Source of the DNA: Sinotaia quadrata | Lineage: Eukaryota > Mollusca > Gastropoda > Architaenioglossa > Viviparidae | Reading direction: 5' to 3' | Assembly: GCA_028829895.1 (NCBI GenBank) | Contig: CM054181.1 | Location: 115,725,860 to 115,789,859, forward strand | DNA length: 64,000 nucleotides | Part shown: piece by piece, positions 1-11,890 of the stretch | How positions within the stretch are numbered: the first letter of the stretch is position 1 | Layout of the letters: each line of letters begins with the position of its first letter | Position numbers and translations under genes: made by a program | Notes under the pieces: model-generated | Database searches by the model: none | The model's input: only the letters and a program-made list of their open reading frames with translations | Told to the model about the DNA's origin: nothing

Positions 1-1095
1 CACATACAGATAAAGACTCTTACTTTGCTATACTATGGACACTAAGCAAATATCGAATTGCCAGAACACGCTCCAGTCATTACGATTTTGCAACAACTTT
101 TCTGCCACCATTTTTATTCCTATAAAATTTTCATCTTTCTCCAAGTTTACAAGTATTTGCATTTTCCTTGTAACTGTTGTCATCATTTTATGTCAGGCAA
201 GGATTGGGGGTTCGTAGCCATTTTTCTTTTATTAACATTTATAAAATCTTTAACTTTAAAATACTTTGTAATGCCTGAAAACTATGGAAGTGTGATTGGA
301 TGTGTGGTTGGCCACGTTAGAGTTTAAATCTTATTAAGTCTTTTCAAACATCTTTTTTAGCTCTCCACTCCAGTCATAACAAATCTAGAGAATAGTTAAC
401 GAACGCGTTATTTCAATTATATTTTCTTTTATTCAGTGTTTATTTTTAATTCAAATTTATTTTCTGTCATCTTTATCATCAAACCATTTCATCTACTACC
501 AAATTAAATTGAAAGAAAACAGAAAAAGAAATAAACAATAACAAAACTTGTTCCTGTTTATGCGTTCAGTCCTTAGCCTTTGACCTCTTTCATTTTTCTG
601 TCATTTGGTTTGTTTGTCCTCATTAGCAAAATAAAGAATTTAGAGGCGATTTATAGTTGGAATAAGATTAGCTTCTTTCTTTCTTTTTTCTTTCTTTTTT
701 CTTTCTTTTTTCCTTTCTTTCTTTCTTTCTTTTTTCCATTTTCCCTTTCTTTCTTTCTTTGTTTCCCTTTTCCTTCCTTTCTTTCTTTTTTTCTTAATTG
801 CTTATTTCTTTGTTATTCCTTATATTTTTCTCATTTTCTTAGAGTAGATTTTCTTCTTTAAATGTAGATATGAAAAGAAGAAAGACCCGATATCTTTTTG
901 TTATCACGAAAGCATTGTAATCCTTTGTGAGCCAGAAATTAAAATTTACATTTTTATTAAAAGAAATAGTAGTACAGGCTAGCATTTTATATTTGATTTT
1001 ATTTCAAAATTAATACATGAAAATATTCACCAATTCAAGAAAGTATATAATAACTTTTTTATTTATTGTTTTATTTATTTATTTTTAATTTAAAG
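1..1095. other. 5' flank or intron of the esterase gene; no exon identified
   Basis: AT-rich sequence upstream of the first exon I can support. Family members begin with a short cytoplasmic stretch and a signal-anchor helix of about 40-50 residues before the conserved region, and that exon is not recognisable here, so it probably lies left of the window. A hydrophobic open frame at 35-217 was considered and rejected, because it has no matching donor and no family similarity. Confidence 0.4.
671..800. repeat. Polypyrimidine (CTTT)n-like tract
   Basis: Almost pure C/T on the + strand, built from imperfect TTTC and CTTT units broken by T runs. Simple-sequence DNA; any open frame across it is an artefact of composition. 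Confidence 0.85.
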
Positions 1096-4000
1096 AGCTC
1101 TTTCTTTGAGTATCTGGGCATCGGCCCTGACCTTGACAACTTCAAGTTCTTCACGAACACGCTCTTCTCTTTGTTGTTCAACCCATTACCATGGCAACGC
1201 CCGGAACCAGTGACACTGACGGTAAGGTTTGGAACGCTTCATCGAGTCGCTTCCACCACTAAAAAGAAAATTCAATTATCAAATTACCAGTCAACCTGCC
1301 AGGGCCATCAAACACTCACTCTATCCTAACTTCCAAAAAACTGTAAATTGCAATCCAGTGCAAAATCAACATTGTTTTGTTGGCAATTGACGTAACGAAA
1401 CAGATCTTTAAAAACAACAGCAACAAATTTCAAAGCATGTACTTTTATAGAAAAGTGCAATTAAAGGGAGGTAATGAATGTTAACCCTTACTTTAAAACA
1501 ATGTTCAAACATATTTTTAGTCATGGCGTTGGGATTTCATCTTAGCACCTGCAAGCCAAATTTCAGCTGTTAAAAGGATCTGTCGCCACGACACAAACAG
1601 CTGTTTCATACACAGCTGGTTATGAAAAAAATATATATTTAGGATAATTAATGGATACTTACTAGCTTTGCTTTTATCATCCAAAAGCCAAACTGTCGAT
1701 AGCGAAATTATCACACTTGTTTGCCTTCTGCGTCGTTACACTCAGTGGACCATTGGGAATGCCTAGTACCCCGGATGTAGGGTACGATAATTGATATAAA
1801 CAACGACTTACGTACCGCTAGCATCTTGATCCCCGCCTTTCACAATTATTTTAGTCACTGTGGTCACCTTGCCTTTCACAATTATTTTGGTCATTGTGGT
1901 CACCTTGTTTTCACAATTATTTTAGTCATTATGGTCATCTTGCTTTCACAATTATTTTAGTCATTGTGGTCACCTTGCTTTCAATCCCTATCGCGCGCTT
2001 ATAAGTCCCTCCCCCCCCTCCCCAGTCAGATAGTTATTGCCAGTTAATGGTAGTGACCATTATGGGATACCTACCCTACACTACAAATGCGATTAACAGA
2101 TGGACTAAACAAACGGTTAAGAAATAACAATTAAAATTAATAATGAATCTCACTACAGCCTTAACAATATACAACGGTAATCAAATTTGGGTTTACAAAT
2201 TAATGAGCTTCAGGGTAAGGTCACGTTTCCTTATTTTGCAAATGCCTATAGTCGACTGCTAGTGTTCCACTGGCATATGTAGTAATAATAGAACACAACA
2301 GTTCACAAGTTCATGTTATTTACTACTTATTCGTCTTCAACTCTGTCTTTTAATTAAATAATTATTTAAAATTTAAAATTAATTATTATTTATTTAATTG
2401 AAACTTCTATTGATTGCTGGTTGCCGTAGGTAAAGACACAATTTTATTAATGAATCGTGTACTGATTTCCGGTGAAGTTGTTTTCACTGAATCTTGCCCT
2501 GATGTACATTTCTAGGTGAGCCAGGACGTTTACAGTGGAGTACCGGTGAGTGTCTACACGCCTCATAGGGGGCCCTCATCGACACCAACTCAGCCCACCA
2601 TCATTTACTTTCACGGTGGGGGCTGGACGTGGTTGTCAGTGGGTAGGTTACTCTCCCTTTATTTCTTAATTTAGAACTTTGCTCCCCATCCCCCCGCCAA
2701 ATCTGAAAACAATCAAAACACAAGCAAGTGCACTTTACTGACCCCTAAACTAATTTAAATGCACAAAGTATGGTTTATTGTTTTAATTGCATGATGTCAT
2801 CAAAATGTGTGTAGTGAAACGATGTCGCCAAAATGTGTGTAGTGAAATGATGTCAATAAAATGTGTGTAGTGTAATGATGTCACCAAAATGTGTGTAGTG
2901 AAATGATGTCACCAAAATGTGTGTAGTGAAATGATGTCACCAAAATGTGTGTAGTGAAATGATGTCACCAAAATGTGTGTAGTGAAATGATGTCAATAAA
3001 ATGTGTGTAGTGTAATGATGTCACCAAAATGTGTGTAGTGAAATGATGTCGCCAAAATGTGTGTAGTGAAATGATGTTTATAAAATGTGTGTAGGTAATG
3101 ATGTCACCAAAATGTGTGTAGTGAAATGGTGTCACCAAAATGTGTGTAGTGAAATGGAACATGGAAATTGTCTATACATTAACTTCCATCTGGCCAAAAA
3201 TCACTGAACACAAATGATGACACGTCTTTTACTTCTTCCACTGAAATGGCTTTTCAGTTTTAGTCGAGTGAGCACTCATAAAATGCATTTCTAGTCTTTG
3301 TTACAGACGAATAATTCCATAAAACATTAAAATATGTCGCTCAATCAATAATTAAAGCAGGCATGTTCTCTAATAAATAAAAATATTATAGTGTCCATGT
3401 ACAACTTTATCTACCAACTTGCCTACTTATATACCCTCCACTCTATCTACCTGTCTATCGGTGGCAGAGTACATTTGCCTATCCCTGTTTCTAAACTTAA
3501 TTGTTATATAAATTGTTAAATGTTAACGTGACCCGACCTTGGGACTACTTATTATAATATTTTTGCAAGTGTCAGAGTTGGAGTAAACAACTCAGATAAA
3601 GAATATGCTAGAACTTGCTGATGCAATGGAAACTTAGTAATACAGATGGAGAAAGAGCCATATTTCGACCTCCAAGTCTGAACGAAGGACCTGCTTACTA
3701 TTTGTAATAATGCATTTGGGCGTTAAATTCTGTCATTGTAGTGATATGTTTGCATTCACCTCTGCTACTAATTTGACTTTATCTAACACGCTGTCATTTT
3801 CGTAATAATACTATAATTTTAATGTGCTTGTGTCATCGTGATAACATAATAATTGCACTGCACTTGTGCCATTGGAGTAATAATGCTGCAATGTATTGAA
3901 AACATATCATTAACGTAATAGTTCTATAACTGCTTTGAAATTATATCATCTTCATAATAAACAAGGATATAATTACATTGTATTCTGTTGTGTGCCAGTG

Positions 4001-7000
4001 TTATAATGTTACAGTAATGTTATGGCACTCTGTTTCACTGCTGTAGTAATGTTATTTTTATCACTTTAATAGTATGACCACGGTATGACATATCTATATG
4101 CCCTACACAGATAGAATTTTGTTAATTATGTAGATTTCATAGAAAATTTCACATTTCAGTTCTTCAATTCGGAATACATTATTTTCAGCCTGGTGCTGCT
4201 GCATTACACTTAGAAATCTTTGTACTAACACTGCACATTTATTGCACTAACTCTTATTCTAGTTGCTGTTCTTCTCCTGCACTTGTTGCTCTTTGTGCTT
4301 TGTCAGTCAAGCGTGCAGGCGGTGAGCTTTGCGTCCATCTGTGTGCATTGAAGAGCGATAACTGGCTTCGGCCTGTTCTACCCACTCATGAGGCACTGGA
4401 CAGGCTTGGCAAAGTAGACGAAGTAGGATGCCAATGGCATAAATGTGGCAGGACAGTCCTATTGCAACGGCGTCTGTCTGGACTCTAAACCGTGGGGCGA
4501 TTTTCCACACGAAGAGGGACAGTCACGTGGCCAGTGTGGCTAAACATCTGGGATATTATTAAAAACATGACCCAGAAGACTGGCCGGGTTATATAACATC
4601 AGCAGGGCCTCTTACAAGAGGGGAGATGGCATGTTGATACAAAGATGCGAGATCTAAGGTTCGGCCTAGTCTACTTATGGCCCATGAGCTCGGCCTACTC
4701 TACTTATGGCCCGTGACTTTGACAAGTAGATTCTAACGCTAGATTCGAAAAGATGAATGCCAGTTAGGCGGCCGGGTCTCCTACCGTGACAGTGTTCTTT
4801 GTACTAATAATGCACATTAAAACGTTAATTCTTATTCTAATTACTGTTCTTCTGTTGCACTCGTTTTCTTTGTAATAATATTGACCATGTATTGAATTAA
4901 TTATAAATCTAATTTTTGTATTACACTCTTTACTTCTTGAAATAATGCTATATAGTATATACATTTATTGCATTAATTCTAATTGTTGTTGTATGCACTG
5001 TGTATCACTGTAGCTTAGTAACATGAGTTGGCAGCCTTCCATGCACTGTTTCTACCTCTCGCCTTATCTCGTTACACAAGTGTAGTGTGGTGAGCTTGTT
5101 GTGATTATGTTGCTTTTCATTACGCTCTGTTATAGGTGTGTATGACGGCCTGCTAAAACACCTGGCCAACAGCACGCGTCTGAAAGTCATTGCCGTCGAG
5201 TAAGTATTGCAGGTCAAATCATGAAGGCTCACGAGGTTATGGTGTAGGTATGCGCTGTTAAAGTGCTGCGTAGGCCTTTGTACATGTGTGTGTGTGTTTA
5301 TTTTGTATATAAAATAAATAAATATATAATTGTGTATGCAAGTTTATATGCATGTATTTACTTTCCATTATTTTGTATAGTCTGTATGTATGTAGCGACG
5401 AGATATATGTAAAATGTTTGATAGTGGTGACAACGAGATATATGTAAAATGTTTGATGGTGGTGACAACGAGATATATATGTAAAACGTTTGATGGTGGT
5501 GACAACGAGATATATGTAAAATGTTTGATGGTGGTGACAAGGGCTTTTCCTTATTACATTAAAAACTAACCTCAAAGGTGTATGCCCGGGCGTTTGCTTG
5601 TATCTGATTGCACTGTTTACATGTCTGTGATGTCGAAGAAATGGATGATATATACATCTATTTTTTTAATGCAGTGATTAGTCAGCTGACTACAGGCTTC
5701 ATTCTGAGATCAGTTATGGCTTCTGTCACATCAGCTCTGTAGACTGAAAAACCAAATGAGATTTTTCACGTCTCGTGCTAAGGTGCGCGTGCATAGGCCA
5801 CTATTTGCTCTGGCAGTTTTTTATTTTCTTCTTCTCTCCGTCTGCTTCTCAATAATAGAATTAAAAATCAGAATGTAGGACAAGGTCACGGGGTTACTTG
5901 GAAATTACATGACCAATGTCAGCTGTAGACCAGCGTCCAACAGAAATCAGAGAAAGTTTGAATTTAAGATATAGAGGGCGTTGCATAAAGGTACATTTGT
6001 ATAAAGTGCTCTTAGTTGTTTATTTATTCTGAGAGTGATTTGGATAATAAATCATTGTCTCTAAAAGGGAGTTTACATTTAGAAAACAATTATTACATCA
6101 CAGTACACAACTAGATAAGAAAGTATTTTAAATATGTAGGTAGCTTGGTAGATGAATTAGAGGATGTATAGATATATGGATAGATATGTAGACAATCAGA
6201 TAGATAGATAGACAAACAGAAAGATAGTTAGATAGATAGTGTGGTAGAATAAATTTATCTATCCCCATTTTAAAACTTAATTGTTCTAAAATAGTTAAAT
6301 TGTCACAGTGACCGACCTTGGGCACTCCTTATGATGATACTTTTGTGAGTTGGAGTAAACATTCAAGTTGAGAATATGCTAGAAATTGTTGATGAAATAA
6401 ATGCAAACTGTCCCAACTGGGAGAGTAGTTTTTATTATACAATGTTTTTATGATTTACGAGAACGAGACCAGCCAATGGTTGAGATTAAACAGTTTACCT
6501 GCTTTAGAGAATTCTATTGTCTGATCACTTGAATTTGGTGTGGCAAGAAGTCCAGTCATGAAAGACAGCCGTTAGCTTAATGGTGATTAACTGACTGGTT
6601 GAGAGAAAATGGACTTGCATTTTGCTGTTGATATGTTATACTTATATTGTATGTAGAGCTGTATTACGTGAGTAGACTATTGTATGTAGAGCTGTATTAC
6701 GTGAGTAGACTATTGTATGTAGAGCTGTATTACGTGAGTAGACTATTGTATGTAGAGCTGTATTACGTGAGCAGACTATTGTTTCTACAAATGTTTGAAC
6801 TATGCTGCTTATATGTAGTGTGCTAACATTTGACATACTAGTGAAGTCACTCATTAAACTATAACGCTGTATTTATTAAGCAATATGTGTTTATCACAAT
6901 ATTAAATACTGTTGCAGGATTTGAATGTATGAAAGAATGGAGTTTTTAAAAAAAAAAAGGATAAACTGGAAACTTAGCATTCGTTCCCTGATTATATTTT

Positions 7001-10000
7001 TACAGGAACAAGCAGCCTTTCTTTCTGTATATGATTTCAAACTCCTGGTTTACTGTTTATGAACCTCTATGACCATGGTAGACGTAGGTACTCTCTATTG
7101 CAGTGTGTAAACGCAAAAATACGCTATACTCCACTGATGTATGACAGCCTCTATTGCAGTGTGTAAACGCAAGAATACGCTATACTCCACTGATCTATGG
7201 CAGTCTCTATTGCAGTGTGTAAACGCAAGAATACGCTATACTCCACTGATGTATGACAGCAAGATATGCTGACTACATGAGCAATTTCTGGTACAGGGGA
7301 ATTTACTAGAAATCACTATAATTGTTATTCTGCTTGAAGGAGCTTGTATAGTGAATGAAATCCCAAAGAATAGCAGTGAAACAGTGTTTTCAACGTGCGA
7401 GAGATAAAAACAAGGAACTTATGTAATAATAATATTGGACAATAAACTTGTGCCTTTATTAAAAAAGCATGTAAAAGACTATTGAAACAGCACCTAAATC
7501 AGGTTAGGTAAAAAATATTATTGCTTATCTCTAATAACTCCATTTTTTGTTCTCTGATAAGAACTATCCTGTGGGTTTGTATTGACACTATTGTTCAATT
7601 GTATTTTAGGATATAAACCTATGTAGACATAAAATAATTCGAACATGGTTTCATGGAAATAGCATGTCTATTAATCTGTTTCATTGTATTTTTCATATGT
7701 GTATTTGATTGTTGATTTAATAAATTTATTGACCTTCTTACACATTTTGATAACCTTGTGTCAGAGAAGAATTTGGGTGGATGTGAGCTCGCTAATTATA
7801 GATTATAGATAGATTTTTCTTCTTCTTTAGTAAGAAGTTTTCCACCTACAGAAATGTTGCGTGTCAGTAAATTTTGTCTTTAATATGGTGGAAGAGAGAA
7901 AACGTTTATAGCATCTGCTCTGATCCTCCAAGTGAAAGAGACAAGTGGTGCCGAGAATGCGATAAATTATCCCATATCACTCAGATGAAAATGACAGCCA
8001 ATAACTAAAGAACCTATCTCTGCAACAAACTATAAAATGCATTTATCTCTAACGTCAAAGTGAAAATAAATTATATGCATCTGCATTGCAGTATTTGCAC
8101 TTATGTGATAATGAAGAATGATAACGCAGAAATAAATGGCAATTAAATTTTCTCTATTTTACATTTCTTACTAATGAATCGGATTAACGTTTCCAGAATT
8201 ATTACTCAGTCTACACGGAGGTGCTAGCTTTAGTCTCTCATCCAGTCACAGAGACACGACCGACTCGGAGTTATTCTGTACTCTATGACATAAAGGCACT
8301 ACTATCCCAATCATCATTCTCTAAGCTGTGACACAGACGTACTACTGACACATGGATTACTCTCTAAACCGTGACACAGGCGTACTACTGACACATGGAT
8401 TACTCTCTATACTGTGACACAGGCGTACTACTCACACATGGATTACTCTCTATACTGTGACACAGGCGTACTACTCACACATGGATTACTCTCTAAACTG
8501 TGATACACAGGAGTACCATTGACACACGGATTATTCTCTAAACTGTGATACGGACGTACTACTGACACACAGGTTACCCTCTGATTTGTAATGCAGGAGT
8601 ACTGCTGACACAAGTATTACTCTCTAACCTGTTACACATAGGTAGTATTAATATAAACGGTATGCTCTGTGACTCAAAGACACTACTGACACGCGCGTTA
8701 CTCTCTAATCTGTGACACACAGGTACCGCAAAGCTCCCCAACACAAGTTTCCGGCGGCCTACGACGATTGTGTGGCCGTCACGCGCTACGTCGTGCAGCA
8801 TGCGCGCCAGCTCGGGGTCCGACGAGACGTCATCATCGTGGCAGGTGATGGAGCCGGAGGGAACCTAGCTGCTGCCGTGGCGTTGGCACTGCGAGGGGAG
8901 GTGGCAATGCAGGTCAGTTTTTCGAACAGTAGGCAGCTCTGGTGTGATTTATGCAGTTAAGACTGAATTTTGCCCAGCCATTCACTTCCAAAAGTTTGCC
9001 AATTTTGCGGGCAGTGCTTGGGAACACAATGGCTTGTGGACAAAAGAGGAAATAGAGTCTTTTATCGACTGACGGGCCGAGTGCGTAGTCATACTCTCGG
9101 GCAACTTTCCTAAATCCCTGTCGTAGCAGTGAACTATTATACTTGAGGGTCTGGCGAAGGCTTCCAGATAGACATCATATCTCCCTCCTACCCTCCGTCT
9201 CATTTATCCTCTCCTTCCTCCCCTCACCCCTTTGTAGTTTGTCCTTTATTGAGTTTAATTCTCGGTTTTCTTTATTTTTGGCGTTCTGTGAGTTGGTTTT
9301 CTTTCCCATTTTTTTCAAGCAGCTGGCAACCTGACAGCTGAATGTCAGGAAGACAAATGCCAAAACTGCACTGATGCGCCGCCATATGTATTCTCGCAAC
9401 CCCCGCCCACCACAACACGCATTCGTTTTAACCCTTTGACACTGTGATGCCGTATAGCTCACACGTGCCCCACTTGTAGAGAAAATGAATACCGGCCTTT
9501 GCAGTGCCCGACCCTCGAGTAAGTTTATTGTCACCGTTACACAAAATGTGACCAATACGGCTCCACCCATATTACTGCAGGACTAATTTCTTCATTAATG
9601 TCGGAGTGATAACGTCAGAGTTACCTCCCTTACAACAGATGTTTCACTTAGCAATCCACACGCACATGCTCTGTGACATACGCGTAATTGTATCGTGCAA
9701 TCGCAAAGACATAACCAGGACTTCTATCATACGCTCTGTTCTCAGATAGCCTTACAGTTATAAGTTATTTGCAGTATTTAACTCACTGCCACAAGGACAA
9801 GTTGTTAGCTTTTAAAGGGTTACAAGTATGCTAGTCTATAGTATCAACTCGCTGCCAGACATGCACAATGTTAGCTTAGAATTACAAGTATTCCATTCTA
9901 TATTTGCAAATCACTGGCATGCAGCTGTTTGGTAATCTGTTAAAACTGTTAAAAAATGCTGATACTGTAAATGCCATGCACGCTGACCTTGACTTCTTGC

Positions 10001-10605
10001 AGGTGCTCATCAATCCGGCGCTGCAGGCCCTCAACTTCGCCACGCCCTCTTACCAGGACAACGCCTGCCTCCTCCCCGGCATCACATCTGCCGAGAAGGA
10101 AGTGACCAACTGGCTACGCTACGCGGGCGTCTCTCTGACTTACCTCCCTGCACTACTTGCCAACCAACACGTGTCGCTCGCGTCCGGAAACACGATGCGC
10201 ATGCTCGAGCATTTGGACAGTCAACGTCGACTTCCGCGCTACATGAACCTCACCAAACGTCGTACGGGTAGGCTGGGAGAAGCGCTGCCATCTGTAGCAG
10301 GAGACTTGAGCTCACTGGTCGCAGACTCCAGGTTCTGTCCCATGCTGACCGACGATCTTTCGGACGTGGCGAACGCCTACATCATCGTTTCGCATTACGA
10401 TGTCTTGCGTGATGAAGCCGTAATGTACGCACACCGCCTCTTAGAGAACAAGGTCAAGGTCAAACTCAAACATTACCCCGGTGCCTTTCACGGATTTTTC
10501 ATGTTCTCTGGCGGAGGCTGGATTAAATTCCAGGAGAGCTTATCCGCGATGGAGGATTTGGTTTCTTTCCTTAACATGCACGTATTCGGTCTGCGGTCTC
10601 CATGA
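1096..10605 (+). CDS. Arylacetamide deacetylase / neutral cholesterol ester hydrolase-like protein (5' partial), nucleophile Ser replaced by Gly
   Basis: Spliced coding exons: 1096-1221, 2516-2642, 5136-5199, 8723-8912 and 10003-10605 (stop TGA 10603-10605). All four introns are GT..AG and the phases join (0, 1, 2, 0), giving 369 residues without the N-terminal anchor. Family members of about 400 aa hydrolyse acyl esters or amides on the ER membrane. The oxyanion-hole motif HGGGW is at 2612-2626, and VEYRKAP followed by FPAAYDD spans the exon 3/4 junction. The elbow that should read GDSAGG reads GDGAGG (Gly codon 8850-8852). The catalytic Asp in HYDVLRDE (10399-10401) and His in GAFHGF (10489-10491) are kept. 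The exon 1 acceptor could be 1095 or 1097. The family call is firm; AADAC versus NCEH1 subfamily is not resolved. Without the serine, classical hydrolysis is not expected, so this is a pseudoenzyme, a diverged copy or a sequence error. Confidence 0.88.
1836..1985. repeat. 36-bp minisatellite, about 4 copies (esterase intron)
   Basis: Tandem units beginning CTTTCACAATTATTTTAGTC and ending in a GTGGTCACCTTG-like block, with few mismatches between copies. Confidence 0.85.
2791..3158. repeat. 28-bp minisatellite, about 13 copies (esterase intron)
   Basis: Head-to-tail units containing AAAATGTGTGTAGTGAAATG followed by ATGTCACC or ATGTCAATA variants. Translated, it makes a repetitive His/Thr/Phe pseudo-protein on the - strand, which is not a gene. 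Confidence 0.92.
3450..3665 (+). repeat. Dispersed repeat family A, partial copy
   Basis: Shares an ordered series of short blocks with 6240-6420 on the same strand: a TTTGCCTATCCC-like block, AAACTTAATTGTT, GACC(C)GACCTTGGG, GAGTTGGAGTAAAC and GAATATGCTAGAA. Homology stops near 3665, so this is a fragment of the longer copy at 6140-6955. Confidence 0.65.
3700..5130. other. Esterase intron: degenerate repeats with a GC-richer insert
   Basis: About 3700-4290 and 4780-5010 consist of diverged, loosely repeated phrases around TAATAATGC, TTGCATT and TTCTTATTCTA. Between them, about 4296-4790 is more GC- and CpG-rich, contains a 29-bp direct duplication (CTACTTATGGCCC phrase, about 4655-4716), and interrupts the repeat pattern as if inserted. 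No coding similarity was recognised. Confidence 0.4.
5393..5540. repeat. 35-38-bp minisatellite, 4 copies (esterase intron)
   Basis: Units run GACAACGAGATATATGTAAA then ATGTTTGATGGTGGT. The second copy differs mainly by an extra AT pair. Confidence 0.88.
6140..6955 (+). mobile_element. Dispersed repeat family A, long copy (unclassified transposable element-like)
   Basis: Collinear with the reverse complement of 51895-52505. Shared blocks in order: a GATA-type simple repeat at one edge, GACCAGCCAATGGTTGAGAT-like, TTTACCTGC, ATTCTATTGTCTGATCACTT-like, TTAGCTTAATGGTGA, TTAACTGACTG, GAGAAAATGGACTTG, AATACTGTTGCAGGA, and a final GAAAGAATGGA. In this copy one internal motif has expanded into a 33-bp minisatellite (6645-6783). 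There is no transposase and no open frame, so it is a non-autonomous element of unknown class. It lies in the intron between esterase exons 3 and 4. Confidence 0.65.
6645..6783. repeat. 33-bp minisatellite, 4 copies, inside family A element
   Basis: Units TGTATGTAGAGCTGTATTAC plus GTGAGTAGACTAT, nearly identical. The related copy near 52.1 kb has the corresponding sequence only once, so the expansion happened in this copy. Confidence 0.9.
7091..7260. repeat. 56-bp tandem repeat, 3 copies (esterase intron)
   Basis: Each unit contains CTCTATTGCAGTGTGTAAAC then ACGCTATACTCCACTGAT. Copies are more than 95% alike by eye. Each carries a TTGCAG|TG acceptor-like site. Confidence 0.88.
7576..7965 (+). 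mobile_element. Dispersed repeat family B, copy 1
   Basis: Collinear with 14936-15300 in the same orientation. Shared blocks: TATTGACACTA, GAACATGGTTTCAT, TTTGATTGTTGATT, a TAATAAATTTATTG-like polyadenylation phrase, AAGAAGTTTTCCACCTAC, and AAACGTTTA followed by CAAGTGA. Non-coding; the element class was not determined. Confidence 0.65.
8272..8722 (+). repeat. 43-bp minisatellite, about 11 units, ending in the acceptor of the esterase GDGAGG exon
   Basis: Units read TTACTCTCTAAACTGTGACA, then CAG, then a GTACTACTGACACATGGA-like tail. Acceptor-like AG dinucleotides end at 8294, 8336, 8379, 8422, 8465, 8510, 8596, 8641, 8679 and finally 8722, which is the real 3' splice site. One unit, near 8553, has lost its AG. 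Confidence 0.85.
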
Positions 10606-11890
10606 CCACCAGACAAAACTGATGCCGCCGCATGATCTCCGAGTGTGCATGGTTTTAATTTCTAACCAGGAATTTCAATGTCTTCGTTTGCTCATTTTTT
10701 CCTCTCTTTCTCTGACTCAGTCCACACGCGCGCGCACGCACTCACACGAACACACGTTCATTGAAACTTTTTTTTTTCAGCTTCTTTCCTTTCAGGAACA
10801 AAATCAACGTTATTCAGCCCCAAAGTAGCGTGCTTTGTTTTCCCAAGATCATATGTCACTCATTCAACACATTTTAATATCATTCGGCAACAGTAGAGAC
10901 GAGAGAGAAAGAAAGGGTGGTGAGGGTGTAAATTAAGCAGACACACTTTACACATTAATCTTTTTTTTTTTTAATTCAAACGGGTTTCTTTGCTTTTTAG
11001 CTTATCAGTTCAACCTGTCGTCGTGTGCGTTTATATAATTAAGTGTGATGACGTTGATAAACTGAAGATGAGTAATTATATATTCTGTCCAACGGCTCGC
11101 GGTCAATCAGATCAATATACTAGGCAACATTTGCTTGTGAAAATAATTATTACAAATGAAACCAGATTAGATGTTGCAAAACTGAATTTTAATGCATTCT
11201 AGTCTTAAATGAATTGATATGAAATACCTTCTTTAAAAAGAGAGAGAGAATATATAATTACAGATGCAAGCGCGCTTACAATGCACTTTATGTACTCTTG
11301 CATTTACTCCCTAAACTCACGTGTACAAACACTTCATTCATGTATATTTACTTCCAAATTCACACCTACAAACATTTTATTTATCTTTACTTTCAATTAT
11401 TTCTCAAACCCACGCCTAAAATACGTCATATAAAATTCTTACACTTATTTCCAAAACCCACTCCTACAAATACTTTATATAGTATTCTTACTTTCATTTT
11501 CAAAGACCAAGCTGGAAACACTTCATTCATCTATATTACATCTACTGTCCAAACTACGTCTCCAAATTCTTCATATACCATTCTTGCTTTTATATTTCAG
11601 AACCCACACCTACAAACATTTTATTCGTCTTTACCTGCATTTATTTTATACCATTAATTCCCAAAGTATACTTAAGCACGTCTTAGTTACGCAACACTCT
11701 TGTGGATAGGCATCCTTCCTTTTATTGTTATTCTCTCACACCAAACCACACTAATTATAATTATTTATTATTTACTTTGTTAATTATTTTTCGACATGCA
11801 AAAACCAGTGTACAATAAACTATATCCAACTTAATAAAATTATAACAAGTCAGAAAGCAGCCATAGTTCTGTGACACGTATTTATATCAG
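10606..11890 (+). other. Probable esterase 3'UTR and downstream DNA
   Basis: Follows the stop codon. An AATAAA lies at 11815-11820, with another AATAAA-type hexamer about 20 bases further on, so a 3'UTR of about 1.2 kb is possible but untested. It contains a CA/CG-rich patch (10724-10760) and the degenerate repeat at 11298-11655. Confidence 0.35.
11298..11655. repeat. Degenerate tandem repeat of about 45 bp, about 8 units
   Basis: Recurring phrases CCTACAAACACTTCATTCA, TATATTTACTTCCAAA and CCCACGCCTA with substantial divergence. The apparent open frame across it simply reflects the lack of stops in the unit. Confidence 0.7.

Noticed and set aside
35..217. Hydrophobic open frame that could be the membrane-anchor exon of the esterase
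   Set aside because: No start context, no donor compatible with the phase of the next exon, and no resemblance to family N-termini beyond hydrophobicity.
2791..3158. CRISPR-like array
   Set aside because: Units are contiguous with no unique spacers, the window is eukaryotic, and this is an ordinary minisatellite. The same applies to the arrays at 6645, 17820, 41517 and 47869.
9175..9570. 131-codon open frame on the - strand in the last esterase intron
   Set aside because: No similarity, low-complexity charged tail derived from C/T-rich DNA, and no splice or promoter support.
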